The notes: generated from the letters alone by a model not told the origin. Positions 1 to 10,650 are shown, numbered from the stretch's first letter. The stretch is DNA of 64,000 bases from Steromphala cineraria (GCA_916613615.1 OU744728.1:28661450-28725449); one strand, 5' to 3'. Numbers and translations: made by a program.

Positions 1-197
1 TGGGTATGCCTAGTGATGGAATTAACTGCAGCTTAATTTCTAAAATATTTCATATAATCAAGAAAACCGGTTAGTTTTGTTAATAAATTCATGTAATGAA
101 ATGAGGATGTTACTATTTGTTAAGTTGCTCAGGTTACCGTTGCCGTATAAAACTGTCATTAAGTCATAACCCTGAATATAAAAGTACATACGGATTC

Positions 198-929
198 TTA
201 AATTTTCGGGCAGTTAAACAGATAGTGACTAACATCTTCCTTGTAATGTCCACATGAGCACCTGAATCTAGTTCCCGTGTTTAAGTTGAAGTAATTATGC
301 GTTTCTGTAGGATTTAACATACTTTTGAATTGATTCAGAGAAGGGGCATGTCTGGTTTGATCTGGTAGGGAATTCCACAGCATAATAGTGCTTGGCAAGA
401 ACGATTTAGAGTATCTCTGTGTTCTACAATTAATTGTTTGAATGGAAGAGCAGTTTCTAAGGTAACAGTTACTTTGCTCGGATACTAGTCCTGGTATAAG
501 ATCGCTCAAGTACTCTGGGGTCAAATTATGATACATTTTATAAAAATTAACGAGTTTATACCGATATCTTCGATCTTTTAGAGAGCTATAGTTAGTTTCA
601 TTATATATTTTACTGTGGCTTGTGCCACGTCCTGCGCCGCAAATAGGCCTTAAGGCTTCTAAATGTAGGTTTTCCAACATCACGGATTGTTCCATTGTAC
701 AGTTGTCCCATATATGAGAGCAATAGTCAAAAAGTGGTAGGATAAAGGTCTTATAGAGGATATCTAACGTTTTACGAGATAGACGATATTTCAAGCTTCT
801 CAGACAGTTGATCATTGGGCTAATTTTCTTTATCATATCGCTAATATGTACTTTCCCAGAACAATCGCTTTGAAGTGTTAGGACTAAGTGTTTATGATTT
901 ACTACTTCTTTAATGATTTCACCATCCAC
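198..929 (-). pseudogene. Non-LTR retrotransposon (LINE) fragment, C-terminal part of the RT protein
   Basis: An open stretch of 243 codons resembles the region after the catalytic reverse transcriptase domain of jockey/CR1-type LINEs. It has a 'KHLVLTLQ' segment (normally KYLGV), the thumb-like 'LDILYKTFILPLFDYCSHIWDN' region, 'LPSTIMLWNSLP', and a closing zinc-knuckle-like CxC...H...C (RCSCGHYKEDVSHYLFNC). The catalytic FADD box and the endonuclease are absent, and stops follow the last cysteine, so this is a 5'-truncated dead copy. It is a different family from the intact LINE at 3390-6839: that protein ends soon after its own 'IIDWNSLP' motif and has no zinc knuckle. Family placement is by motif only. 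Confidence 0.75.
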
Positions 930-1044
930 AATAGATTCGGTCTAATGTAGTTTTGTGTTTTACGGCTGAATGTCATACTCTCAGTTTTACTTCGATTGAA
1001 ACTAACTTGCCATTTTCTGGCCCAGTCTGCAATTTAATTGATCA

Positions 1045-1215
1045 GATTCGTTTCAGATTAAATCCATGGAATAGAGTTGCCATACCAATAACAGGTTGTC
1101 CAGGAGTCGGCTGTCAAAAGCTGTTGAACTTGATCCAGATCAACCACAGAGTTGAGGTTTAGCTTGACCACCACCTCCACAGTATCAGACTGATTTACAC
1201 GTGGTCTCACAGAAG
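1045..1215 (-). pseudogene. Cys-loop receptor pseudogene fragment (N-terminal ligand-binding part)
   Basis: Read on the minus strand, this encodes SVRPRVNQSDTVEVVVKLN and continues through DLDQVQQLLTADSWTTCYW. It is almost the same as residues 38-80 of the intact receptors at 44993 and 50241. Only about 55 codons of the extracellular domain are present; there is no Cys-loop and no membrane segments. The conserved WTTLYWQDNLMSW is altered to WTTCYWYGNSIPW. It is a decayed partial copy, and a second relative with shared flanking DNA lies at 9690-10020. Confidence 0.8.
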
Positions 1216-1844
1216 AGTACACAGTTACAGTCTCTATATCATTCATTCAGGCTTATTCAAATGGAACATCAATGAAAAGATTTATATATTATTATGTGTT
1301 GAATGATTTTTCACTTCTAAAAGTATGTGAACTTTTGTTATTGAATGAAATCGAATATACAGTTCCTAGTAGAAGAAATGTTTCTCAGGAAGTTGTATTT
1401 CATGAAGCGCAGAACAAGAGTACACAGACACAAAGAAAGCAGTTTGTGTTGCAATGGCTTCTAAACAGAATCTTGTAATTGAGTAATGAAAATAAAGTTT
1501 TTGAAAGCAGCAATTAGAACAAAAATGGGTTGTCGTGAATTGGTAAACTGATTGTGAACTCATGCTCGTTCTGAACAGCGATACATTACAATGGATAGAT
1601 ACCAAAGGCGTTATTTTAAAATTATTTATTCAAATCAAATGGGTTGCCAAACAAACTATACTGAAGAATTTTGAAAATGCATAGCTGAGTTTGATATGAT
1701 ATAAGAGAAAACATAACAAAGGATGTTAAAGAATGTTATTTTTTTCGAAAAGCACATGAAATCCGGACTCACTTCATCGAAGAAGGCAATGAAATGTCAT
1801 CAATATGAAAAGCACAATAACATTTAAACAAAGGCATCCTTACA
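1216..1844. repeat. Non-coding flank of the receptor fragment, duplicated at 10.1-10.65 kb
   Basis: No gene is visible. The stretch 1437-1665 aligns by eye with 10365-10640 (shared strings include cttctaaacagaatct versus cttctgaacagaatct, and cattacaatggata). A shorter match links 1217-1245 with 10155-10185. The receptor fragment was therefore copied together with several hundred bases of flank. The segment 1690-1844 shows nothing. Confidence 0.6.
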
Positions 1845-2774
1845 TCAACAGTCAGTATCTCGTGTGACCCCTATCGGCCCTGGGACAGGCATGAAGACTC
1901 TTGCTGCAAGGCCAAGGTCATATCCGCAACATTAGCGGTCGCGGTATAACGTCTGTAACATGCCTTCCAAGCTCATCCCAAATGTGCTCAATTGGGTTTA
2001 AGTCAGGCGAATAAGCAGACCATTCATTACATTGATTCCATTCTGTCGAATAAAAGCTTGTGTCAATCTTGCGGCTTGGGGACGTGCATTGTCATGCTGG
2101 AAAATCAGGTGCCGTTTACGTCGCTGGTGTTGGCGTTGGCGCAGCAGAGGAACGACTTCAGGCCTTAAAAATCATCCACATAACGCTGTGCTGTAAGATT
2201 TTCCTGAATAATGTGGAGATTGGTCCTTAAATGTGCCTTTAATGCGCCCCAAACCATAACACTTCCACCACCAAATCAATCTCGCTGCCTGACACATGCA
2301 TTGGCTTATCGTTCACCATGTCGTCGATAAACCCGCTCTCTCCTATCAACAAAGGAAACAGGGAACCTCGATTCGTCAGAAAACACAATTCTACGGAAGA
2401 ATGGTAGGAGTGGACGTCCAAATTGCTGTGCAAACTGACGTCTGGCCTGACGGTGTCGTGGCTGCAAGATCGGGCCTTTATAGGGAAGTCGTGGTCGCAA
2501 TCCCGCACGTCTCAGGTGCCTCCTCACTGTGATAGGGTTGATTCGTCTCCAATGTCTCCCAATTGTGTTCGATGCCGTTGTTGTTGTTGTACGGAATCGA
2601 TCTCGGAGGTGAGCAAGTCGAATGAGTCGATCCTGTCTAGCAGTGGTAAGCGGAAGTTACCCTGGTCTTCCTGTTTGTGCTGTCTGTGGAAACGTCTTTG
2701 ACAGCTGTCTGTGAGGTTCCCGCTTCAAGCATTCCAAGAGCACGTTCACGTTCCTGCATAGTCAATCGCGGCAT
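1845..2774 (-). pseudogene. Tc1/mariner-type transposase, inactivated by frameshifts
   Basis: The minus strand starts MPRLTMQERERALGMLEAGT, a common start of Tc1-like transposases. It runs through RRHLRRAGLRPRLPYKGPIL, then IVFSDESRFPVSF (the second catalytic Asp region) and RRERVYRRHGER. Near the end comes WSAYSPDLNPIEHIWDELGR, which holds the third catalytic acidic residue, and the protein closes GVTRDTDC-stop. These pieces lie in different frames and one internal part is missing or scrambled, so no full ORF exists. The start was placed at the MPRLTM methionine. I looked for terminal inverted repeats on both sides and could not define them. Confidence 0.85.
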
Positions 2775-3308
2775 TGTGGCAAATCAATGTTCTGTCTTTG
2801 AAGTCATTGCCTTATATGTATGAAACATCACGCAATGCACGTGCATTGTCATTTTTATGATTGCATTAAAATGTCTACATGTGGGGGAAATGTTGCGTTT
2901 TAGCAATTTTTTCTGCTGCAAAGAACTTGAAATGGATTTGAACTCGGAACGGGTTTAAAACATGTCTTTGATTACTCCTTCTAACGTACTTTACATAGTT
3001 AAGGTTACATATACTTTTTGGGGAAAATGGGTTAAAAAATCTTCTATAAGTCAATTCTTATAAATAAATATACACAAAGTCGATGTTTTAATACGTTTGT
3101 TGGCACCAAATAAACACATTCGAAAAAATATGACTGCACTATTTACGCGAACGAATTCAACTCTCAACGGGAGAGATAAAATGTCAATCAAAACGTCACT
3201 ATTTTTGTAGCTCTGCCTACCACTAGTTCACCAGCCAATGAAAATTCACAACGGAATCACGCAACGTCTTGTCACGTGGCCTTGACATTCCTAGTGTCAA
3301 CCGTTGTC
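2775..3308. other. Intergenic, no gene seen
   Basis: AT-rich spacer between the Tc1 relic and the 3' end of the intact LINE. I see no ORF with family resemblance, no tandem repeat and no clear inverted repeat. Confidence 0.5.
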
Positions 3309-3389
3309 TGTATCTGTATCTGTATGGTACTCAGCTAAGCCTCACTTCTGAGTAAATCGCTGAGGGGGTGTGTGCGCAGCGTTTGGTTC
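3309..3389 (-). repeat. 3' UTR and terminal microsatellite of the LINE
   Basis: On the minus strand the LINE stop codon is followed by only about 80 nt, ending in the tandem hexamer ATACAG repeated three times. Short 3' tandem repeats in place of poly(A) are typical of CR1/L2-like LINEs. This marks the likely 3' end of the element at about 3309-3330. No target-site duplication could be fixed by eye. Confidence 0.6.
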
Positions 3390-6300
3390 CTAGTCACTCA
3401 TAATGTGACCAGAGAGTTTCAGCTTAAATGTTTCAGTTTTTTCACATTCTACACATGTGTTTGGAAGAGAGTTCCAATCAATGATTGTCCTGGAGAAATA
3501 CGAGTATTTGTGGTTATTTGTAGTGGCAGATATCAGTCTTAGCGATCTACTGTTACTGGTCCTCTGTTGTCTTTTATTAAATTCCAGAGGGGTTTTCGGG
3601 ACGGCCACCAGGTCATTTATGATTTTATGAAGGAAGACAAGGCGCTGCTCACGCCTTCTGTGTGCTAAGGGCTTCCAGCCTAGTCGTGTGATCATGTCGG
3701 TGACGCTGCTGTACCTGGAGTAGTCGTTGCATACGAAGCGGGCTGCTCGTCTCTGGACACTCTCTAGCCTATGGATGTCCTTTTGTTGGTAGGGGTCCCA
3801 CACTACACAGGCATATTCCAAAACAGATCTTACCAGTGAAATGTATGCTTGTTGTTTGAACGCTGCGCTGGAGTGCTTCAAGTTCCGTTTGATGAATCCT
3901 AATACACTGCTTGCCTTTGAACAAGTTTTATTGATGTGGGTGGTCCAGTTTAGTTTACAGTTAATCTGTACTCCTAGGTAAGGGTTATCTTCTACTTTCT
4001 CTAGGATATGGTTGTTGAGGCTGTAGAAATGTGAGGTTGGCTGTTTACTCCTGTGTATAGACATAACATAGCATTTACTGGCGTTGAATTTCATTCCCCA
4101 CTTGTTGGCCCATTCCTGGAGAGCAACAAGGTCCTTCTGTAGGTGGAGGTGATCTGAATACGAGGAGATTTTCCTATATAAGAGGCAATCGTCCGCAAAA
4201 AGTCTCACTTGTGATGTTACGCAATCCGGGAGATCGTTGATATATGTCAGAAAGAGTAGGGGACCAAGTACTGTTCCTTGGGGCACTCCGGAGATGACTG
4301 CACAGCTTGAAGACTCCTCCCCTTCCACAATAACTTTCTGTTTGCGGTCTGTGAGGAAGGATTTTATCCACGAAAGTGTAGAGCTACGTATTCCATAGTT
4401 TTGGAGTTTGTGCAGTAGTCGACGGTGGGGCACGGTGTCAAATGCTTTGCTGAAATCAAGGATGACCATATCAACTTGGTTCTTCTTGTCGAACATACTG
4501 GAGATGTCATGTATCGTGGTGATAAGCTGGCTTTCACAGGAGTGTCCACTTCTGAAACCGTGCTGGAGAGGAGATAGGATGTCATTCTCTTCAAGGTGGG
4601 AGAGTGTGTGTCTGCAGATGATGTGCTCTAGTATCTTGCACAGTACACTTGTGAGGGAGACCGGTCTGTAATTACTTGCCTCATGTTTGTTGCCTTTCTT
4701 GAAGACTGGTGTTATATGGGCATTTCTCCAGTCAGTTGGTAGCGTCCCAGTGTCCAGGCTCAATTGATAGATGTGAGCAACAGCAGGTGAGAGCTCTCTT
4801 GCACATGATTTCAGAATTCTGTTGGGTATGTTGTCTGGTCCACTTGCCTTGCTTATTTTGATGTCTTGGAGGAGTTTTTCAACGCCTGCAACCGATATTC
4901 GTATGTCTGTGATATCTGGGTAGGTTTGTTGTTTGATGTCCGGTATGTCACTTAGATGATCTTCTTTAGTAAAAACAGATTCAAATTGTTTGTTCAGTAT
5001 TTCAGCTTTTGTCTGGCTGTCATGGTGGAGCGTACTGTGTTGTTTGAGTCCAGATACTCCAACACTGTCGTTCTTCTTAGCTTTGATGTATTTCCAGAAA
5101 CTCTTGTTGTTTCCTTCTTCCAGTGATTTTGCTAAAGAGGAGTTTACATAGTCCCAATGTGCTGTCCTCACTTCCTTTTGGGTCGTACTCTTATGGGCTC
5201 TGTATCTTGCCCAATCTTCTGTTGACTTGGATGATTTGGCTTTCTGGTGCAGTCTGTGCTTCTTCTTTATCATCCTCTTGAGTCTTGGTGATATCCATGG
5301 ATATCCAACTGTTTTGGAAGACAGGCGTGATGGTACTTCCTCGTTTATTACCTTTTGGATTCCTGTCTTTAGAGTGTCCCAGCTGTCTGTCACTGTTGTT
5401 TTAGTGCATATTTCTCGTGAGAGGCTTTCCATTCTCTGCTGAATGTTATCCCAGTTTGCCTTTTTATAGTTGTATATGGTTCTTCTCTTTGGCTTGTTGT
5501 AGACTGGTTTTATGTCAGAGTCTATGAGTACCATGTCGTGATCTGAAATACCCGGGACTGTATCACATGCTTTTACCAAGCTAGGGTGTGAAGTGAAATA
5601 GAGGTCCAAGTTACTACCCTGTCTTGTCGATTTCAACTGCATCTGTTCAAGTCCATGTTCTTCCATGATGTTGAGAAGGGATTCATGTTGGTTATGCTGG
5701 TTGCATCCTGGCGATATAGCTAGAGTGTCCCAGTCTATGTGGGGGAGGTTGAAGTCCCCTGCTAAGATCACGATCTTATTTTTACTTGTTGATTTCACAA
5801 TTTGTAGCGATTCATCTAGTTTCTGGAGAGATGCTATGGTGGCACTTGGTGGTCTGTAATAGGATCCTAGGATGATGTTCTTTTGTGTAGTTTTTATCTC
5901 GGACCAAATGATTTCACAATCTGTATCGCTCCCCTCGACTGTCCATGTGTGGAATTGTTCTTTACTCGTAATGAAGACCCCTCCTCCGTTCTTGTTACGG
6001 TCCTTTCTGTGCACATTCTTCTGGTAACCTTCAGGGAAGATCTCAGAGTTTTTGACATCGCCAGACAACCATGACTCACTTCCTACAATTACGTCCGGTT
6101 GTAGATAGTATGTAGATTCTTTAATCTGTGTCCTTTTGTTGCGTATGCTCTGGCAGTTGGTAATGAGGATACGCAAATTCTGCTTTTTGTTGACCTTGAA
6201 ACTTGATGAGCAAAAAGGGTCCTGTTCCGAGTCTGTGTTGGAGACTGTACGTTCTTTAGGGCTGCTGAATCTGGTGGGGCTGAACGAGGAGTCAACTGAA

Positions 6301-6839
6301 GGTATGCTTGACATGTGGCTAAGAACACTATAGTGGTTGAAAGTATCAAGTTCAAATGAGTGGAAGGTGAAACTGTCGACATTATGGCTATCACACTTTC
6401 CGCATATCCATGATACACTATGATGTTGTAGTAGTTCAAGATTTCCTGAGCTGAGTTCTATGCAATGCGAGTGGTACCATATGCTACAGTCGTCACAACA
6501 GACTGCTCTTTGGTTGTCCCAAGTTACCGAGTTATCACAATATCCACAAGGATACAGAGAGGTAGGGCCTGGATTTAATTGAATATCACCAGACAACATC
6601 AAACTAAGGTAGAACATATTCAAACATGATGCTCCTGTCAGTGCCGGTCTAACAGTTTGTTTTCTCCTGGTTATTTGGTCAGTAACACTAACAGCATGGT
6701 TAATCAGCAATTGGGTTGATACACATAGTGGGTACCTTGTTAAGGGGTAGGTACTGTATGGTTGTTGATCGCACAAAGATCTAGTTAGGCTGCACACAAA
6801 GACGAGCATGGATAATGTTGACATTATGATGTCCGCCAT
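3390..6839 (-). CDS. Intact LINE protein: 2A-like motif, PHD finger, AP-type endonuclease, reverse transcriptase
   Basis: A 1149-residue ORF without internal stops. Residues 1-24 look like a hydrophobic leader. A 2A-like motif, DIQLNPGP, lies at 85-92. A C4HC3 PHD-type finger follows (C98, C101, C114 or C115, C118, H123, C126, C146, C149). The endonuclease spans about 222-440, with N228, E255, GDFN 361-364 and SDH 432-434. The reverse transcriptase spans about 640-930, with a catalytic Asp in ILDFSKAFD (793-801), GVPQGTVLGP 851-860 and FADD 881-884. The C-terminal domain ends at 1149. All catalytic motifs look intact, so this copy may be recently active. The order PHD-EN-RT plus a CR1-like 3' end suggests the CR1/L2 group; the exact clade is inference. 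Confidence 0.93.
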   Translation of the reverse strand: MADIIMSTLSMLVFVCSLTRSLCDQQPYSTYPLTRYPLCVSTQLLINHAVSVTDQITRRKQTVRPALTGASCLNMFYLSLMLSGDIQLNPGPTSLYPCGYCDNSVTWDNQRAVCCDDCSIWYHSHCIELSSGNLELLQHHSVSWICGKCDSHNVDSFTFHSFELDTFNHYSVLSHMSSIPSVDSSFSPTRFSSPKERTVSNTDSEQDPFCSSSFKVNKKQNLRILITNCQSIRNKRTQIKESTYYLQPDVIVGSESWLSGDVKNSEIFPEGYQKNVHRKDRNKNGGGVFITSKEQFHTWTVEGSDTDCEIIWSEIKTTQKNIILGSYYRPPSATIASLQKLDESLQIVKSTSKNKIVILAGDFNLPHIDWDTLAISPGCNQHNQHESLLNIMEEHGLEQMQLKSTRQGSNLDLYFTSHPSLVKACDTVPGISDHDMVLIDSDIKPVYNKPKRRTIYNYKKANWDNIQQRMESLSREICTKTTVTDSWDTLKTGIQKVINEEVPSRLSSKTVGYPWISPRLKRMIKKKHRLHQKAKSSKSTEDWARYRAHKSTTQKEVRTAHWDYVNSSLAKSLEEGNNKSFWKYIKAKKNDSVGVSGLKQHSTLHHDSQTKAEILNKQFESVFTKEDHLSDIPDIKQQTYPDITDIRISVAGVEKLLQDIKISKASGPDNIPNRILKSCARELSPAVAHIYQLSLDTGTLPTDWRNAHITPVFKKGNKHEASNYRPVSLTSVLCKILEHIICRHTLSHLEENDILSPLQHGFRSGHSCESQLITTIHDISSMFDKKNQVDMVILDFSKAFDTVPHRRLLHKLQNYGIRSSTLSWIKSFLTDRKQKVIVEGEESSSCAVISGVPQGTVLGPLLFLTYINDLPDCVTSQVRLFADDCLLYRKISSYSDHLHLQKDLVALQEWANKWGMKFNASKCYVMSIHRSKQPTSHFYSLNNHILEKVEDNPYLGVQINCKLNWTTHINKTCSKASSVLGFIKRNLKHSSAAFKQQAYISLVRSVLEYACVVWDPYQQKDIHRLESVQRRAARFVCNDYSRYSSVTDMITRLGWKPLAHRRREQRLVFLHKIINDLVAVPKTPLEFNKRQQRTSNSRSLRLISATTNNHKYSYFSRTIIDWNSLPNTCVECEKTETFKLKLSGHIMSD

Positions 6840-8359
6840 TTTGTCTGAAGTGTGACCTGGTGGCCGTCTCGATATTTGGGAAGTTATATCATTTTACAAA
6901 TGGGATCATGAATAAGTTATGTATGATACTGTTCACTTGGTTCATATAATTAATTATTGTCACATTACATGATGATATTCCAGTGAATTAATGTAAAAAC
7001 ACAGAAAATATTCTCCAGCTCTTTCGGAGACAGCTGCTTCCGACGCATGCGCACACACCTACATAAACACAAACTCGCGACTGTTGGATTCGGGATGTAA
7101 ATAGACGATAAGACTATTGTAAGTGCCATGCATGTGGCTTAAAAGCTTGACGACAAGCAATCAGATCAAATCGAATTCAGTTTTTGTTAAACGGCACGTA
7201 CAGTTCATGAGAAACAAAGCTTGAAACTACGGCATTTCAATGGCCAAACCCTTTGCAACGGCTGCGACTGCGGGACAGGGAAACCGACCGGGTGTATTGT
7301 TATGAAGCCGTGCCATTTATCAAACAAACCATTAAATATTTATTTGATATTAGCTATTTGTGATTTGTGTCTATTTACCGAACTCTTGCGAACTGGTACG
7401 GCATAAAAAACGTTACTTGTTTACGAAAAGTTCCGTCATTTGGGGCGTGGCTAAGTGTAAATGGGCGTGGCTACATGTGATGTGACGTCACGAAATTAAG
7501 TTTATGCAGGTATGAACTGAATTTCTGTTACAGCGTTCAGCGAATACGATACACGGATAGCAAATGACATTTATTTATAGAACATAAAAATAACATTTGT
7601 TTATATGCATTTAAAGCGAAACTGCGTCGAACATAAATATGTGTCTCATATTTATTGACTGAGGCTTCGTTAGCTGGTATTGACTGAGCTTACTTGCAGC
7701 GCTAATGAAAACCAACGCGGTATGGAGCTTAGAGCGCGTCATCGCAAGGGGCTTGATAGGGTTAATTGTCATCGATTGATTGAATCAGCTTTTTGACATT
7801 GAGTTGCTTTTATAACTAAACACTTCAATGTGTCATCTTTTAAGTGTACATCTTTTCTGGTATGAATTTTATTTCTGTGCAAATGATTAGGTGACTAACC
7901 TCAACAAACTTAACAAAGTGGTAAATGTAAAATGTCAACTTTACGTGTCAATTGTCTGTTTTGCGTTTTAACACATGTTCTAAATGTGAAAACACAGGAA
8001 AAAGCATCTTCTGTGTCGCAAGCGAACATACAGTATTTGTATGAAAGTCTGCCCGTTGTTACTCGCCCTTGTAGGATTAAAGAAATGAAGTTCGCTCTAC
8101 CCCAATGTGTTTTGTAATAAAGTATTGTTTTGCCCTGAACTATTATAGTTAATGCACGAGCACGGTAGTCTTTCAATTGTTACGTCATGTAAAAACTACC
8201 TCTGATAAAGTACCTTTTCTTCGATTGTTCTAACCGCTGGCATCTTAGAAAGTGCATTATAATATATTAACAGCAATACACAAGTGTAATACCACTGAAC
8301 ATTTGAAGTCACCACAGGGCGTAGTAGTTCACCACAATGTTAGCAGCGCTGTCACAAAA
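6840..8359. other. LINE 5' flank and intergenic DNA, no gene seen
   Basis: The first few hundred bases upstream of the LINE start (to about 7.1 kb) may be its 5' UTR, including a more GC-rich patch near 7020-7090. I could not find its 5' boundary. Beyond that, only short chance ORFs occur. Confidence 0.4.
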
Positions 8360-9010
8360 GCAGCCAACTCGAGGGAATGTTAGTTTCAATTCCCTTTTGG
8401 GAACTACGTTTGATTCTAGCTTTCGAGTAGTAAGAGAATACCTAACTTCCTTCCATCAAAGCTACTCTCATTACACTCGTTACCGATTTGGTATCAAACT
8501 CCCTTTTGCACGTTCTATACTTAATCATTATCGCGATTAAAATAGAAAGCGTTAAATGGCAAGTATCCTCCAAATATCAAATGACACGAAAGTCAATGTC
8601 TCAAAGTTACACCTAATCTCCTGTCTATGGGCATGTAATTAGTATCACAAACAATACTTGATTGACTTTTGATGAGAGACTGCATCAGATATTTTTCAAT
8701 TTTGTTTTTATCAATGCAAAGTGAGGATATCGTATTTATGATGTCATATTGTTGTGATATGCAAGTATATGCTTGAATAAATAAAATTCATCGTCTTGAA
8801 AACACAGTTCTCATTCTTGCTGAGATTCTTGTCAGTATGGAACTTGACACTAATCTCATCTGATCCAAGTACTTAGAAACCTTCTTCAGTTTGGCAGTGT
8901 TTAGGTGTTGTAGTAAAAGTAGTAGTAGTAGTAGTCGTAGTCGTAGTAGAACAAGTCGTAGTATTAGTAGTAGTAGAAGTAGTAGAAGTAGTAGTAGTTG
9001 TATCTTGGAC
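8360..9010 (-). pseudogene. Degenerate partial copy of the PAN/C-type lectin gene (intron plus part of exon 2)
   Basis: The region aligns with the functional lectin gene. 8374-8433 matches 11290-11435, 8431-8800 matches 12423-12775, and 8826-8910 matches the CTLD-coding part of exon 2 at 12957-13040 (both contain cagtatggaacttgacac or cagtatggaacttgatac, and both match around atctcatctg). Reading frames are broken and a trinucleotide microsatellite replaces the following coding sequence. This copy lacks both small inverted-repeat elements that sit in the functional gene's intron, so it records the pre-insertion state. Confidence 0.75.
8910..9000. repeat. Imperfect (TAG)n trinucleotide microsatellite inside the lectin pseudo-exon
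   Basis: About 90 bp of mostly TAG/AGT triplets with occasional TCG and GAA variants. In the functional paralogue the equivalent place reads gttgttgagtagaagtagac, coding for part of the STTT linker, so the array probably expanded from that short coding motif. Confidence 0.8.
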
Positions 9011-9082
9011 CTGTTTTCCAACGTGGTAGAAGTATAATGTAACATTCATGTCTTTTTGAATATTTTAAAATAGCATCTTAAT

Positions 9083-9196
9083 TATCAATACGGAAGATTA
9101 TTTATGGATAATCAACTTCATTAGCATCTATGTCCAAACGTCGCTTTAAAAGATTAAAGAAGTTGATTATCCATAAAATTATCTTCCTTATTGATC
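9083..9196. repeat. Inverted-repeat hairpin, probable Penelope-like element terminus
   Basis: Arms of about 38-40 bp (9083-9120 and 9157-9196) are near perfect; both contain TATGGATAATCAACTTC. The loop contains caaacgtcgctttaaaag. The string aaacgtcgc followed by taaagaagttgattatc also occurs at 26436-26476, next to a Penelope-like endonuclease remnant. I therefore infer a terminal fragment of that element type. Confidence 0.5.
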
Positions 9197-9290
9197 GTCA
9201 CACCAACTTCTAGAATACCAATCAAAGAAAACATTTTAATTAAGAGGGTAGAAAGTGTTAGTGGATATTTGCTGTGTTACTGTATGTTAA

Positions 9291-9646
9291 AGGGGCAGTA
9301 GCACGTTTTTTGATAATTTTATATTTTAAATTGTTCACTCATAATTGTAAGGTAATGCTAAAGGTATTAGTTTGACCATGTCATAAATCTACTTTCACAA
9401 GCCAATCATTCATAGTCAGAGGACAAAGTATGAAGATTTACATAAAATCCATTGGCGGCCATTTTGTGTGAACACCTTTAATTCATTTTGTGTAAGGAAA
9501 AGCTATCGCATGGCTATACTTTACGTTATATATTTGAATTATTACTGCTCCATTTAGTTTAAATACATTGTCTTTCAATTGGAAACATTAATTTTCATTT
9601 TCCTGACATCACCCTATATTGCCCCTAAAAACGTGCTACTGCCCCT
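9291..9646 (-). mobile_element. MITE copy A (AGGGGCAGTAGCACG family)
   Basis: A 356-bp element with terminal inverted repeats AGGGGCAGTAGCACG...CGTGCTACTGCCCCT, preceded by TTAA. The interior shares tccattggcggccattttgtgtgaacacc with the other copies. No coding capacity. Minus orientation is defined relative to the copy at 21472. Confidence 0.85.
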
Positions 9647-9689
9647 GTAGGTAGTGTGACGCCATAATGATTTTGCTCTAAGTCCTGAC

Positions 9690-10020
9690 CCTATTGCAGA
9701 ACCTTCACAGTTTCCGACTGGTTAATTCGTGGTCTCACAGAATGGCCGCTTCGTACTAATAAAGTCCTGTACAAGGCGTCAGTATCATTATATGTCTCTG
9801 CATTGACTAGCATGTATTTTCGAATTCAGATAAATCCATGAAATAAGATTGTCATGACAATAAAAGGTTGTCCAGAAGTTGGCTGTCAAAAGCTGTTGAA
9901 CTTGATTCAGATCTACCACAGAGTTGAGGTAGAGCTCGGCAACCACCTCCACAGTATCATACTGGTTTACACGTGGTCTCACAGAAGGGTTGCTTCATTT
10001 TCTCTTGTACAAGCTATAGA
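9690..10020 (-). pseudogene. Two rearranged Cys-loop receptor fragments in tandem
   Basis: On the minus strand, 10012-9822 encodes a decayed version of residues about 36-92 of the intact receptors (MRPRVNQYDTVEVVAELYL, then LLTANFWTTFYCHDNLISWI). Immediately downstream, 9818-9690 restarts with residues about 13-50 (catgctagtcaatgcagaga corresponds to the start of the mature protein at 45031). The order is therefore later part first, then N-terminal part, which a single deletion cannot explain. In-frame stops and lost residues make both pieces non-functional. Confidence 0.8.
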
Positions 10021-10139
10021 ATACGTATAACAATGGCGAAAAAATGGTAAAAATTGATTTGATACATCCGTTTGACAGTTATGCATTCATTTATTCCTAA
10101 ACTATGATTCTGTAGGCATGGACCTAAATGACATCATTA

Positions 10140-10650
10140 TTACATAAAAAGCGTATTAGAGTACAAAGTTACAATTTCCATAATGTTTGTTAAAACTTAC
10201 GCACACACAAAATAATGTTAAGATTTCTATTAAAATAGTCACTCATAAGGATGATGTGTTGAAAGGTGTTCACTTGTATATGTATGTTAGGTGTGTAATT
10301 TAATCGAGTCGATTTGTATTGTATTTAATGAAGATCAACGAGAGTTCATAAACTCTATGCAAGCACTTTGTGTCGAAATCGCTTCTGAACAGAATCTGCT
10401 AATTAAGTAATGAAAGAAAAGTTTTTAATGCTCAACAAAAAAGAAATACAAACACATATGGGTGGTCATGAACGACATCAGTCACACGAGGAGCCTATTG
10501 ATATTTACATGGTAAACTAAATGTGAACTCAGGTGCGATCTGAACAGTGATCCATTACAATGGATAAGATACCAGATGCATATTTAAACAAAATTATTCA
10601 TTCAGAGAAAATGGATTGGCAAACAAACTATAAACATTATACATAGACAT
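10140..10650. repeat. Flank shared with 1216-1690
   Basis: Non-coding DNA that aligns with the flank of the receptor fragment at 1 kb (see 1216-1844). An insertion of about 50 bp (around 10455-10515) and other indels separate the copies. The remainder to 10993 holds nothing recognisable and probably includes the lectin 3' UTR. Confidence 0.6.

Noticed and set aside
1750..2900. Terminal inverted repeats of the Tc1 relic
   Set aside because: I compared both flanks and found no convincing inverted pair, so the element ends are not called.
4174..6439. Several ORFs of 60-116 codons inside the LINE region
   Set aside because: All are out-of-frame or opposite-strand readings of the 1149-codon LINE ORF.
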